Shown: positions 42,096 to 52,973 of the stretch, piece by piece
Layout: each line of letters begins with the position of its first letter
Position numbering within the stretch: position 1 is the stretch's first letter
Assembly: GCA_964030475.1 (NCBI GenBank)
Contig: CAXIPT010000004.1
Coordinates: forward strand, 6,462,750 to 6,526,749
Source of the DNA: Tethya wilhelma
Taxonomy: Eukaryota > Porifera > Demospongiae > Tethyida > Tethyidae
Direction: 5' to 3'
Length of the DNA stretch: 64,000 bases
Notes under the pieces: generated by a model
The model's database searches: none
What the model saw: the letters and a program-made list of their open reading frames with translations, nothing else
Told to the model about the DNA's origin: nothing
Translations under genes and position numbers: made by a program

Positions 42096-43174
42096 ATGGC
42101 GTCCTCTGAACTGAGCCTCGGCGAAGTTGCAGAGCCTTTTCGTTTCAACTTTGAAATAGCATGGGAGGTTGCCAATAAAGGTCAGTTTGTTTAAAGCTAT
42201 GTTTCAAAAAACTTGTATAGTTTAAAGTAGTAACTATGTTTTAGAGAGAACCCGTAATTGCGAGCAAAGAGCGTTTTATTTTCATACCAGAAAAAGCAAT
42301 TATGAGTAATTGACAGCCCTTGTAAGCTCTCTCTCTCTCTCACACACAAACACACACAGTTGGTGGTATTTACACTGTGATTCGAAGCAAGGCAGCAGTA
42401 ACCACGAGTGAACTTGGAGACCAGTATTGTATGATAGGTCCATACAATGAATCCTGTGTCCGTCTTGAGGTGGAGGTCATGGAGCCAGACCTCTCTGTGA
42501 TGAAAGAATCCATTGAAGTCTTGAGAAATGAAGGAGTGAAGGTGAGAGAGTGAGGTGTTTGAGAAACTGTTCTTGTCTGTCCTGGCTAGTGTTGAGCTTC
42601 ACCCAGGACCGAAAGGAAAGAGGGAGGAAAAAATCCCTTGTCAACTTAACCCTAGCCTGATTGTAATGGAACAGAGGGAATTACGTTATTCAAAAACTGG
42701 AAGTATTTGTGAAGTGATACTGGATTTATTGCCATAGCTACAGAAGTGAATGACAGCTGCCCATTTTCCCAGTATCTCTCCTGTATGTTTTGCCATACAA
42801 AAGTATTTGATTGCACCTGCTCTATAGACAACTAGTGTGTAATATAGTTTATGGGATATGCTGGTACTTGCATATAGTATTGTAATGATTGTTGTTATAA
42901 ACAGTGAGCGATGGTTATCTGGTGACTTCATGTAACATTGTGTAAGATGGAACCAGGCATACAGCTAACATGTTGGCCCAATTGGCTATCTGGTTGTCAC
43001 CAAGATTATGTGGTTCTGTGTGTCAACAGTATACAGAGTCTTATCAGTCTGAGTTTAGTAGTAGATTCTTCTAGTGTGTGTATAAACTGCTTACCACAAC
43101 AATTGAGCTTAGTGTTTGTACACAAAGTAGAACAATTAGAAAACCAGCCTTGTTTCTTAGCACTCTCACCACGA

Positions 43175-43221
<47 letters not shown>

Positions 43222-44562
43222 CTACTGCTGTAGCTTCATTTATCTAGCTACACGCATTTTTTATGTGACATTTCATTTTCTCCTCTCCAGGTGGTGTTTG
43301 GGAGATGGCTGATAGATGGATACCCCAAGGTATGTTGTTGTATTAGCTTGTCTCTTTTTGTATCAAAGGTTCCTGTTGGGTTTCTTTGACTGTTTTCTTG
43401 TTCCAAGTATAAACTTGGTGCTGCCAGTTATTGGTACAATGTGTGTGTGTTTCACCTATCTTGTGTGTTAGCCTCGTCCCCAGGCCCCAAAAAAGGGCCT
43501 GGTACACACTGTTTGCGCATGCGCGTAATTATCGCCGTGAAACCACGTGGTTTTGAGAAGATTTGTGGGTGTGTTCATAGATGACGTATGTATATCCAAC
43601 GCTCAACCAGTTTTAGGGGCCCTTAGAAAGCGCCTGTGAGCATATTTAGATTTATTAGTTGTAGAGCAACTAATTGAGTAGTACCTCATTGGATCAAAAA
43701 GCTTACAACCGACATCTGGGTTGGCAAAGTTGAGAAATTGTCAGTGGTGAGTGCCTGTCTTGTGAAAATAGGACAAAATCTAATTCAAAGTCATAGATAG
43801 GTAGAAATACATCCAGCGATCTACTCTCAGCCAAAATCTTTGGCTAAAAATACTGCTATTCTGTGGATAACTTTTCTTCATACTTTAAGAATGGGGGTTC
43901 AAGGTACACTAATTGAGAAGTGACGTCAAAGTATACGGACGTACCGCGGAAAGTATACATTTTCCTTGGAATTCCGAAGATTGAGCGCATGCGCAAACAG
44001 TGTGTACCAGGCCCTTTCTTTCGGGCCTGGGGACGAGGCTATCTTGTGTGTGTGTTTCACCTATCTTGTGTGTGATGTACACATGCACACATACACACAC
44101 ACTTGGCATGCACCATTTACTTCCAATTATTATCACATCATTGTACAGGTACAATAGTTTATCATTATACTTACAGTAGGGTCTGACTATATTGTTCTAA
44201 GTTGTACCATTTATAAGAATGGTCAGTTGTGCACTCATGCTCTAAAATGGTAGTCATTTTCAAGACCACCAAACCCATGACTATACATCCTCATAGCCAG
44301 CAAAGCAGTGTGAAGAAATACATTGTACATGCACTGTTGGCTAGCTACTACAGCTCTTCTCTTTGTGACCTTACTTCTTGTGTCGTTGTCAGTGAGAACT
44401 GACATGTAGATAGATTTCTTGACTGTCACAGTGTCATTTTGCCATTTCAGTTTTCATTCCAAGTTTGATTTTGCCACACACACACACATATAGGTGCTCC
44501 TCTTTGATCTTGGCTCCGCCTACTGGAGACTGGCCGAGTGGAGAAAGGAGTTATGGGAGCTC
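42096..44562 (+). CDS. GYS: Glycogen synthase, N-terminal exons (broken at assembly gap)
   Basis: Four exons join in frame: 42096-42180, 42360-42541, 43291-43329 and 44494 to the N at 44563. The product matches animal glycogen synthase (UDP-glucose:glycogen glucosyltransferase, GT3): FEIAWEVANKVGGIYTVI, which includes the UDP-glucose-binding loop; GDQYCMIGPY; VVFGRWLIDGYP; VLLFDLGSAYWRLAEWRKEL. The enzyme elongates glycogen in the cytosol. The reading stops at the N after WEL; the roughly 500 residues that form most of the catalytic domain are absent, and a piece of the C-terminus appears at 45335. Introns contain a GA repeat (43170-43219) and a TAGCCTCG-family transposon. The loss is almost certainly an assembly gap, not a natural deletion. 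Confidence 0.85.
43170..43219. repeat. GA microsatellite
   Basis: A GA run in the glycogen synthase intron between exons 42360-42541 and 43291-43329. Confidence 0.85.
43469..44041. mobile_element. TAGCCTCG-family transposon with about 60-bp arms
   Basis: The left arm TAGCCTCGTCCCCAGGCCC continues through GGGCCTGGTACACACTG and TTTGCGCATGCGC; the inverted copy ends GGGGACGAGGCTA at 44041. The flanks share TCTTGTGTGT, a probable 10-bp target-site duplication. There is no transposase frame. It lies in the glycogen synthase intron. Confidence 0.75.
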
Positions 44563-45052
44563 NATCATGCCAACGGTTTTGCACAAGTTGCGGTTTGCTC
44601 CGCACTAAAATAACTACGCGTGCTCATTAACATATTCATGAGCAAACGGTAGCCCGTAACCGTACATGCATGCTAGCTTGTATCATTTTTCTACACACTT
44701 TAATTCCTTCTTAANCTTATGGTGTACTTTATTTGGAAAGTCAAAAAATGTCCCATTCTGAGAAAAAAATCGCACTCGATAATTATTATCCATACACACA
44801 CACACATACCTGTAGAGATATGCACGGACACTGTTTGGCTCCAACCTCAGTGCCTCGTTGCAGTTCAAGATGCCCTTTGAGAACCTCTCAGTGTTGCCAT
44901 AGTGAGCTGCTCTGGAGAGGAAGGCCTCATGAAACCGAGGATTGAGAGCCAGTGCCTTGTTGAGGTCAAGGACACCTTTAGTGTTTCCAGCTTTGAGCTT
45001 GGCTACACCACGATGGAAATAGGCCTGAGAGAGAGAGAGAGAGAGAGAGAGN
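44563..45052. other. Assembly-gap zone (N at 44563, 44715, 45052)
   Basis: Three single Ns bound two short pieces. Glycogen synthase coding sequence ends exactly at the first N and resumes, near the C-terminus, after the last. The pieces between them do not contain the missing exons, so gap sizes are not represented correctly and these pieces may be misplaced. Confidence 0.75.
44810..45024 (-). CDS. TPR-repeat exon, isolated between gaps
   Basis: A 215-base minus-strand exon with a good acceptor (TCTCAG) and donor (GTATGTG) encodes about 71 residues with two tetratricopeptide repeats: AYFHRGVAKLKAGNTKGVL, DLNKALALNPRFHEAFLSRA, then LNCNEALRLEPNSVRAYLYR. The spacing and the A-x-x-L-x-P pattern are those of TPRs. 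The rest of the gene is not in the window. It belongs to a gene on the opposite strand from glycogen synthase, or to a misplaced contig. Confidence 0.7.
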
Positions 45053-45334
45053 GTTCCTTTCTGGTCTCCTTATACATGTAGTTGCTTTCTTTTCTTTTGA
45101 AGTTAATTTTAGCCTCTGTCTTGTTACAACCTGTACTTACCTTAGACTACTTTTAGCTACCTTTGATACTATAACTGTTTTTCTAAAACGGTTTAATGGG
45201 AGTTTAACTTAACAACTAAAGTTTATTTTCTGCATGAGATGCCTTAAGGATATACCATAAGCTGGTCATGTACACAAGCACACATACGCACACACACACA
45301 CACACACTCTTTCCCCCCCCTTTGTACCCCATAG

Positions 45335-45475
45335 GGGTTCCGTTATCCTCGCCCCCTAAGTGAGCCCCCCTCCGAGCCCCCTAGTGATCCGGATGAGACC
45401 CTCAGCAATGATGGTGAGAGTTCACAACAATCGTGAAAAGAAAAACTTGAATTTTCAGCTTGTTTTGGTAATTAA
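45335..45475 (+). CDS. GYS: Glycogen synthase C-terminal exon(s)
   Basis: Exon 45335-45413 (acceptor CCCATAG, donor GTGAGAG) reads GFRYPRPLSEPPSEPPSDPD, matching the conserved regulatory site GYRYPRPxSxPPSPS of animal glycogen synthases, where GSK3 and other kinases phosphorylate the enzyme. A possible final exon 45459-45475 (acceptor ATTTTCAG) adds ACFGN and a stop in the correct phase; this last piece is uncertain. It is the other end of the gene that starts at 42096. Confidence 0.7.
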
Positions 45476-46834
45476 TTATAGGTCTATGTATATAAACTTA
45501 CACTGTGTATACATGTACTGTATGTGTTTATGGTGTGCTATTAACATGGTATATTTGTTGTTTTATAGTGTCTGTCCTATATTTATACTTTTATAGTTCT
45601 ACTTTGTTATAGAATTAAATTGTGTAGCGTATACCTTTAAGACTAGCTCTCTCTTCCCCTATGAATCATAAATTGCCAAGTGTCTTAGCACCAATTGCAA
45701 TGTATGGCTCAGTTTTCTACTAAGTGTTTTACCGTATAGTGGGAAATTTTTGCTGGTCCAAATTTTCACAGTAATGGTTGTTCAGCAAGAAGTCAAATTT
45801 TCACAATTCAAATTTTTGCGTAACATTGATTGTGACAAACCAGAAGCATTATTACTAGTGCACGTATTTAAAATTTCACAGTTCTTCTTTTGCGACCAGA
45901 TCGTGGCCGTGAAAATCACGAAAATTTGAACCCTTTGAAAATTTCCCGCTATATGGTATCCATGGAGTCACACTCATATCTTGTAGGATGTATTGCATAC
46001 ACCCACGGTGCCAAAGTATAGCATTTAATCATTAATTATAATTGTCAGAACAAAATTGCATTCCATAATGAACCGTTAAATGAAGTGAAGTTATGTATGC
46101 CCTGTATAGCTAGCTGTGTGTTTCATGTTGATCGACTCCAGCTAGCTAGAGTAGTTTTGATGTCAGTTACTGTATATAGCTTTGGTACTTCATATAATGG
46201 GCCAAGTGCATAACTGTAACTTTCATGCATTTAGTAGTAAAACCTAACAGTCCATATACAGTGTGTACTCCAGTTTAGTAGTAAAACTAACGGTCCATGT
46301 GACAAGGTAATCGACTGATTGCATGAGAAGATGAAATGGGATATGGAATGGACCTCTGGTATTCAAACTATGCTGATTATTGATTGTGATTAATCAACCA
46401 ATTCATTTGCATTAAAATTTTCTGTCTGACACAGATACAATGTCATGCAGTGTTGTTATTTTACAAGCTTAAACTGAGCAAGACTTAGTTGATATACATA
46501 TATACATATCAATAAAATTATGTGGTTAGAGTTATAATATATGACGTAGTTTTATATTAAAAATTTAACGCTACAGTTTAGAGTTCATACTTGCTTCGAA
46601 TTCATAACTAATCTTCAATTGTCAAGTTATGTAGTGATCTTCACTGTTTTAAAGTTATAACAGTTATCTTTTCTCAGTTAATAATAAGTCATACTTTAAA
46701 TTTGACAATAAATAAACTGAGACATACGAAAAAGAGCCATTACATTACATATTAAGCTAGCTAGCTACCATGGACCGCAGCTCATAATTATACTGTAGCT
46801 AGCTATATATAACCCGCTGACATAAAGAGAATTA
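45476..46834. other. Intergenic region with a MITE
   Basis: No coding exon was found. It contains a TACCGTATAGCGGG-type MITE (45730-45958) and AT-rich sequence; the 3' UTR of the glycine-zipper gene should lie near 46700-46834. Confidence 0.5.
45730..45958. mobile_element. MITE with TACCGTATAG ends
   Basis: Left TTACCGTATAGTGGGAAATTT pairs with right AAATTTCCCGCTATATGGTA. It is the same family as 6410-6680, with diverged interior. Confidence 0.7.
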
Positions 46835-47434
46835 TCATGCGGACAATCCAGATCCAACATGTACAGTAAATGTAACAGTTGTCTTTTGGTTATTATTTGT
46901 CACTTCACTATGATCATGATCTGCTAGAGCTTTAAAGATATCCAAGGCTGGCATGTCACAGTGCTGTACTGCATGGTGCAGCTGCCCACCAGCAACTCCA
47001 GCACCTGCTCCTCCAGCGGCACCAGCGATACCACCTAGAACTGCACCGATTGCAGCTCCAACAACCATTCCAAATGGACCTCCGATGATTCCAATAAGTG
47101 CACCCATTCCAGCACCAGCTGCTCCACCACCTGCAATACCACCTGCTGCACCACCAACTGCACCAGCTCCCACAAGAGGCCCGGGCCTTAGGCAGGTAAA
47201 TTTGAGCAAGTCGGTAGTCCCAAAATTCAAACTTACTTTGAAATCAGATTTGTTTTGCTCAGTACGAGTTACTTTAGTGATTGTTACACATGAATCAATA
47301 TATTTCTTGATTTCATCCTCATTCACAACTACCTTGGTACCTACTGATTGTTTTATTTGGGCACATATAGACTTTACAAGTGCTTCTTTCAACCCTTCTA
47401 CAGGAGTTTCAGCACCAGCGACAGGAGCAGACAT
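46835..47434 (-). CDS. Single-exon glycine-zipper protein
   Basis: One exon, 199 residues, starting at ATG 47434; the frame is open a little further upstream but only from a TTG. Residues 1-80 are mixed charged sequence (EGLKEALVKSICAQIKQ; EDEIKKYIDSC). Residues 88-150 are almost only Gly and Ala with a few Ile, Val and Met (GAGMGALIGIIGGPFGMVVG), a glycine zipper with repeated GxxxG spacing that can pack two or more membrane helices. Residues 151-199 are polar (QLHHAVQHC; TTVTFTVHVGSG). I do not recognise a named family. Glycine zippers of this kind occur in small membrane proteins, including interferon-induced ISG12/IFI6-type proteins, but there is no clear homology. The gene is divergent from the Roco gene, 248 bases apart if the first exon proposed for that gene is right. 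Confidence 0.75.
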   Translation of the reverse strand: MSAPVAGAETPVEGLKEALVKSICAQIKQSVGTKVVVNEDEIKKYIDSCVTITKVTRTEQNKSDFKVSLNFGTTDLLKFTCLRPGPLVGAGAVGGAAGGIAGGGAAGAGMGALIGIIGGPFGMVVGAAIGAVLGGIAGAAGGAGAGVAGGQLHHAVQHCDMPALDIFKALADHDHSEVTNNNQKTTVTFTVHVGSGLSA

Positions 47435-47619
47435 GTTCTGACTCTTGACAGCGCAAGCCAACTTTGTTGAGACTCTCCGTACGTGGTGTTGTACTGATTC
47501 AGTATAAAACAGGTACGTAGCCTTTTACCCAGGTCACTCCCTCCTTTTTAGCGTGAAACACTAAAAAGAGGGAGGGGCCTGGGTATGAGGCTAAATCGCG
47601 CGTCACGCCCTTTTCATAC

Positions 47620-47860
47620 CAAAACTTCAAGTTATTTGGGGAGTTTGGTGTCGATTCTTTATGCAACACTCTACAGACGGTTATGGAGTCAAAATCTGAG
47701 GGAGCAAAACAATTGGGTAAGTTACCGCCGAACTGCATGATTGTAAGTCCACATTCATTTGGTGGACCTAGTAAATTTTGAATGTGTACACTTTCAACAA
47801 TATGAAATGGTATATAAGATAAAATTGTTTTAGTTCAAGGCTTCTATGGTGAGCTTGCAG
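47620..47860. repeat. First copy of a duplicated 5' segment (second at 49254-49366)
   Basis: The segments 47635-47713 and 49254-49332 are almost identical, as are 47829-47860 and 49335-49366. In the first copy a 115-base stretch beginning GGTAAGT separates them; in the second they are adjacent. The second copy of the start frame runs into a stop (CTGTTTTAG). Confidence 0.65.
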
Positions 47861-49771
47861 TATAGGCCCAGATAAATTTTGTTGGCATTTTTTTGAGCAA
47901 AATAGGTAGCTGAAAGCAATGAGCATTTTTGTGGGAAAATAGGCACAATCTATAAATTCTCATACAGATAGAAGATCATTATTCTAGCACCTGTACTGAG
48001 TGGCATTGTGTTTATCATCAACTTGAGCAAATTGACTACTAGTAGGCTCGAGGACAAAGTTGAACTGCCTATATAAATGCTTCTGTACACACTATATGGT
48101 AGCTATAGACTAGCTGTTCCTTTTTTGTTTGGTTTTTGTAGTTGTTGTTTTTTGCTTTCAGGTATCAGCAAGAGCGCAAAACTAAACCCTTAATTTGTAC
48201 TATATAGTACAAGGGCAATCAACAGTGAGTATAGTTTGTCTATTTGGCCTACTATTATTATTTTAATCAATTTCCTTTTCATCAAGAAACTCATTGTTCA
48301 TAGAATTGTATTAGCATAATATAGAAGCAAAATAGGTAGAGTTTAGGAAAGAAAAATAGGTGTTCTTTCAGGAACAAGAGAAACTAGACAGAAAACTTAT
48401 CTGGGCCTATATAGCTTGCAGCTAGCTAGGGTGTCTACGCTCACTGAATTTCAAGAGTAGCAAATTGAAGTCATTGCTAGTTATTTGCTTAGACCTACTA
48501 AAGGTCAACTGAAAAAATATCTGGTTTCACGGATGTAATCAGGCATTTTTTTCCTTCGCAAGGCGTTTTAGTAAAATACAAATTTGCAAAATAAGGCCAG
48601 ACAAACTTGATTTGTTGATTCTCATCAGCCATTTCCTGGAATTAGGTGAGGGAGGGCGGTCATTATTCATTATTTGATTTTCATTGAACTAGGCCGCTGT
48701 CTTGTGTTGAAATAACAAAAGATTTGTAAAAAGTTTCCTTGAGATGACTGGCTTCAGCCATGGCCACGCAGGTCGTCGATCGTGCATGCGCTACATGTAG
48801 GCCACGATTATAAATGGTCACGTGATTATTAATCATTAAAATAGGGGGTGTGCCCTTCGCATAACACAATAACGAAAGTTGAGACGGCGTATTCGAACTA
48901 GAAGCGGGCGCTGATGAGAATCAACAAGTTGTCTGGCCTAATGCATGGTCATGTGACCAAAATACAGTATGCGTATGCACGCATGCAGGTACACCACATG
49001 CTGTTGCCGCACTTGTCACAAGTAGTAAGAATCTTGCAAACACTCATAAAAAGATAACATAGTCCTAGACCATTCCTTACAGCCAGGCCTCACCAAATTT
49101 GCTATTGTAGTGGACCTATTATGGAATTTTGGTCACGTGACCATCATTTTGCGAATTTGTGTTTTACTGAAATGCCTCGCAAAGAAAAACAATTAATGCG
49201 TGATTGCATCAAACCAGATATATTTTTCAGTTAACCTATAGTAACACAAATAAATTTGGGGAGTTTGGTGTCAATTCTTTATGCAACACTCTACAGACGG
49301 TTATGGCGTCAAAATCTGAGGGAGCAAAACAACTGTTTTAGTTCAAGGCTTCTATGGTGAGCTTGCATGAACCGTGGACCATGGACTTCACCTCTGTTTA
49401 TAGTATTGAGTGTTTCGCAGATGTATTTCGTCAAATACGTAGCCTCGTAGAATGTGGTGACAGTTGTGGCGAAAGTTTTAGGAAAGAGATCGAGTCACGT
49501 CAGGCCATGCACACTGCATTAATTGGAAAAGGTCGTCACAATTAAGTCCTCACAATATGCAATAGATGATAGCCTAGCTCCTAGTGCCTCTGTAGACTAG
49601 ATGGCTCGGTAATAAAGATCTCAGTCTGAGACTACTGGGTATTAATAAACTACACTATTAAAAATAATCACAATCAATCACTTTTTATTGTCACCTGCCA
49701 AATAACTAGGCAGCCAGCCCATGTGAGCTTATGAGACATAAAGAAAATAATGTACCTAGCTAGGTTAAAAA

Positions 49772-49803
<32 letters not shown>

Positions 49804-50012
49804 AATAAAATAAAATAATAAAAAAAAGAAAGAGAATTAAAAATGAATCACAAAAAAGAAAGAGAATTAAAAATAATCACAATCAATCAATCAATCACTT
49901 TTTATTGTCACCTGCCAAATAACTAGGCAGCCAGCCCATGTGAGCTTATGAGACATAAAGAAAATAATGTACCTAGCTAGGTTAAAAATTAATTAAATAA
50001 ATAAATAAATAA

Positions 50013-50043
<31 letters not shown>

Positions 50044-50100
50044 ATGAATGAATGAATGAATGAATGAATGAATGAATGAATGAATGAATGAATGAATGAA

Positions 50101-50155
<55 letters not shown>

Positions 50156-52903
50156 ATTTTTTTGGTTTGTTTTTGTTGAAGATTTAAGAGAGAGAGTGTT
50201 TTTTGCAAAATGCAAGGATACAACAAAGCACAAAAGTTTAACATCAGTTGTTCTTCTGAGGGGAGAATGCATTTATGAATGAATGAAGGGCTGTTTCAGG
50301 ATGGCCTTGCTGATGAAATTCACATGTGTAATTGTATTATAACAGCAGTAGAAAATTTTGTACATATTCCTGTTAATAATTATTGTTGTTGTTATCCATA
50401 CAGATGATGGCAATTATGCTAGTATCTGTCATTATTTATCAAGATTGGATCAATCCCAGATAGAAAGACTTGGTAGTGTGCTGGGGGTGAATGAGTCCAA
50501 TATGCAAGACCTTCCTGGTGACATGGTGAGAGCATGGCTACAGAAAGAAGATAATGTAACAGAGAAGTGTGTTATGTGGAGTGCATTGGTTGAAGCACTA
50601 AGGAGAATTGGGCAGGATGGCCTTGCTGATGAAATTCACAGAGATAATTTAATATTGATGAGTACTCAGATTAAATCAGGTATAATAATAGTGTTATAGT
50701 ATACAAATTAAATCACTGCCTTGCACATAAACTTGATTGCGTGCATTGATATAAACATAATTATTTTAGCATGATTATACTCTTAATTTTTTTCAGACAA
50801 TGCTCAACTCTTTGATGAAGCCATGAAAGAGGGATCTGTCATGCTACAGATATTGAAGATGTTGATCACTGGAGTAGCTGGTTCGGGTAAATCCTCGACA
50901 CTGGATCTACTCCTTGGTAATGACCCCCAAACTATTCGTCAAAGCACATCTTGTTCTTCTCGACCAGTTTGTGTTATTCCAATCAAGTCAGATCTTGAAA
51001 CCACTCAGTGGGATAAGTTAGACTTGAAGGAATTTCTAGCTGAAATGGCAAAAAATTTTAAGCCTGAGGCCAAATCAACGACATATGAAGGCTTGTTAGG
51101 TGTAGCTGCTTTGATTGCAAGTGAGATTATCAAAACTAGCAAAAATGACCAGCCTTCCTTTTTACACGAAGCTTCTCCCATTGAGAAAGAATTAGTTCAG
51201 CTAATGGACCAATCTGAGACTCATGGTAGTTGCTTGAATCGTAGGTGGATATCTGTTACCGACTGTGGAGGCCAACCTCAATTTCAGGTAGTTCTACCAT
51301 TGTTTTTACGACAAACGTCCTTGTACGTCCTTGTGCAGAAGCTCTCTGAATCTCTTTCTCAAAAGCCTTTCATCAAATACTACAAAGAGGGAGATTCACT
51401 TTCACAACCAATCCAATCTCCACTCACAAATGAAGAGCATATTAAATGTGCTTTACAGTCAGTCCAGTCATTGAGGTATAGTGAAGGTGAAAGCAATCCC
51501 CCAACCATGTTGTTCATCGCGACACACGAGGATGAGGAAGAGAAGAGCGGAGAATCTCGAGAGAATAAGGAAGAACGAATGAAGGAACTGCTTGCACCAT
51601 ATACTGATAAAAAATTGAAAGTAATCAAACCCTCAGGACAACGTCATGGCCCAATAGTCTTTGGTGTAGATACAACTAAACGTGGAGATAAAGAGAAGAA
51701 GATGGCCTCAGATATACGAAGCAACATCAACAAGCTCTTAGTAACTTTGCCGGAAAAACCGATCCCTCTTCGATGGTTTATGCTACAACTAAAATTGCAT
51801 GAAATTGCTGAGACTAGCAAGAAGCAAATTATCACAATGGAGCAATGTCGAAAAGCTGCTGAAAGCATACATTTAGCCACCTTGGAAGATGCATTAAAGT
51901 ACCTCGATGAGCTAAATATCATCTTCTATTATCCCAATATCCCTGAAGTTTGTAACTTGATCTTTTGCCAAATTCAAGTTCTAATTGACAAGTTAACCGA
52001 GTTAGTTGAGCACTGGTACAGGCTTATGGAGAATAAAGGAGATGAGTCAGCAACTATGATTGACTGGAACCGATTTTGTGATTTTGGTCTTGTCACTAAA
52101 GCTATCCTTGCAGAGTTTCCCTCTCACTACATACCAGGAGTATTCACAGTTGATAAACTGCTTGCCCTTTTCAATGCGCTACACATTATTGTTGACTACC
52201 ATAAAGAGGACCAAGAGGAGATTGAATACTTCATGCCATGTCTTTTACATCCAGCTGAACCAGATGTCATTGAAGCTAGTTGCAAGTCTACAGTCCCTTC
52301 TCTCATTCTTCATTTTCCCAAAGGTCTATTCAATGGCGTGTTTTGTTTCACAATTGCAATGCTTCTCTCATCTGAAAATTTGATTCCTGCACCATGGTTG
52401 CTAACACTCAATCAGGATCATAGTCCCAAGTGCCTATATAGTAACATTGTTCAATTTCATATACCAAAAAAACCAGGAACCATATCCCTAATAGATCGGT
52501 TTGACTTCATTGAGGTAGTTGTATCAGGCCCACCAGCATTGTGCAACAAACTTTGTCCAGTTGTAAAGGCAGCTGTATTGAATATGATTGCTAAAGCTAC
52601 CAAACATCTCCATTACATTGATAACCCACCTGAAGAGTGTGTGCTTTGCCCATGTGGAGGAGATGAACGGCCACATCCTGCTACAATTATAGCCGATTCA
52701 GAAAGTGGTAGTTGGTGGATGTGCACGAAAGATAGTTCACTGTGTGATGAGCTAGATATTAACTATGCCGTTTGGAGCAGCAAATTCATTAGTGATTCTC
52801 ACAATAAGACTGGTGAGTTACTTTTAAACTATGACATTGTATAATTTGGTTGGCAGTTTTATTGGCTAGGCTAATTTAGCAAGCTTAATCTGCAGTGTGT
52901 GTC

Positions 52904-52973
<70 letters not shown>

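Noticed and set aside
46953..47441. Pro/Ala-rich plus-strand frame
   Set aside because: It is the reverse reading of the Gly/Ala-rich glycine-zipper exon.
46835..47461. Longer start for the glycine-zipper protein
   Set aside because: The extra N-terminus begins at TTG; the first ATG is at 47434, so that start is preferred.
47714..47828. 115-base stretch as a transposon insertion
   Set aside because: AATTG lies on both sides, but there are no terminal repeats; a small intron beginning GTAAGT and ending TTTTAG explains it better.
49980..50272. Minus-strand Ile/Leu/Phe-rich frames
   Set aside because: They are translations of the AAAT/AATG array.
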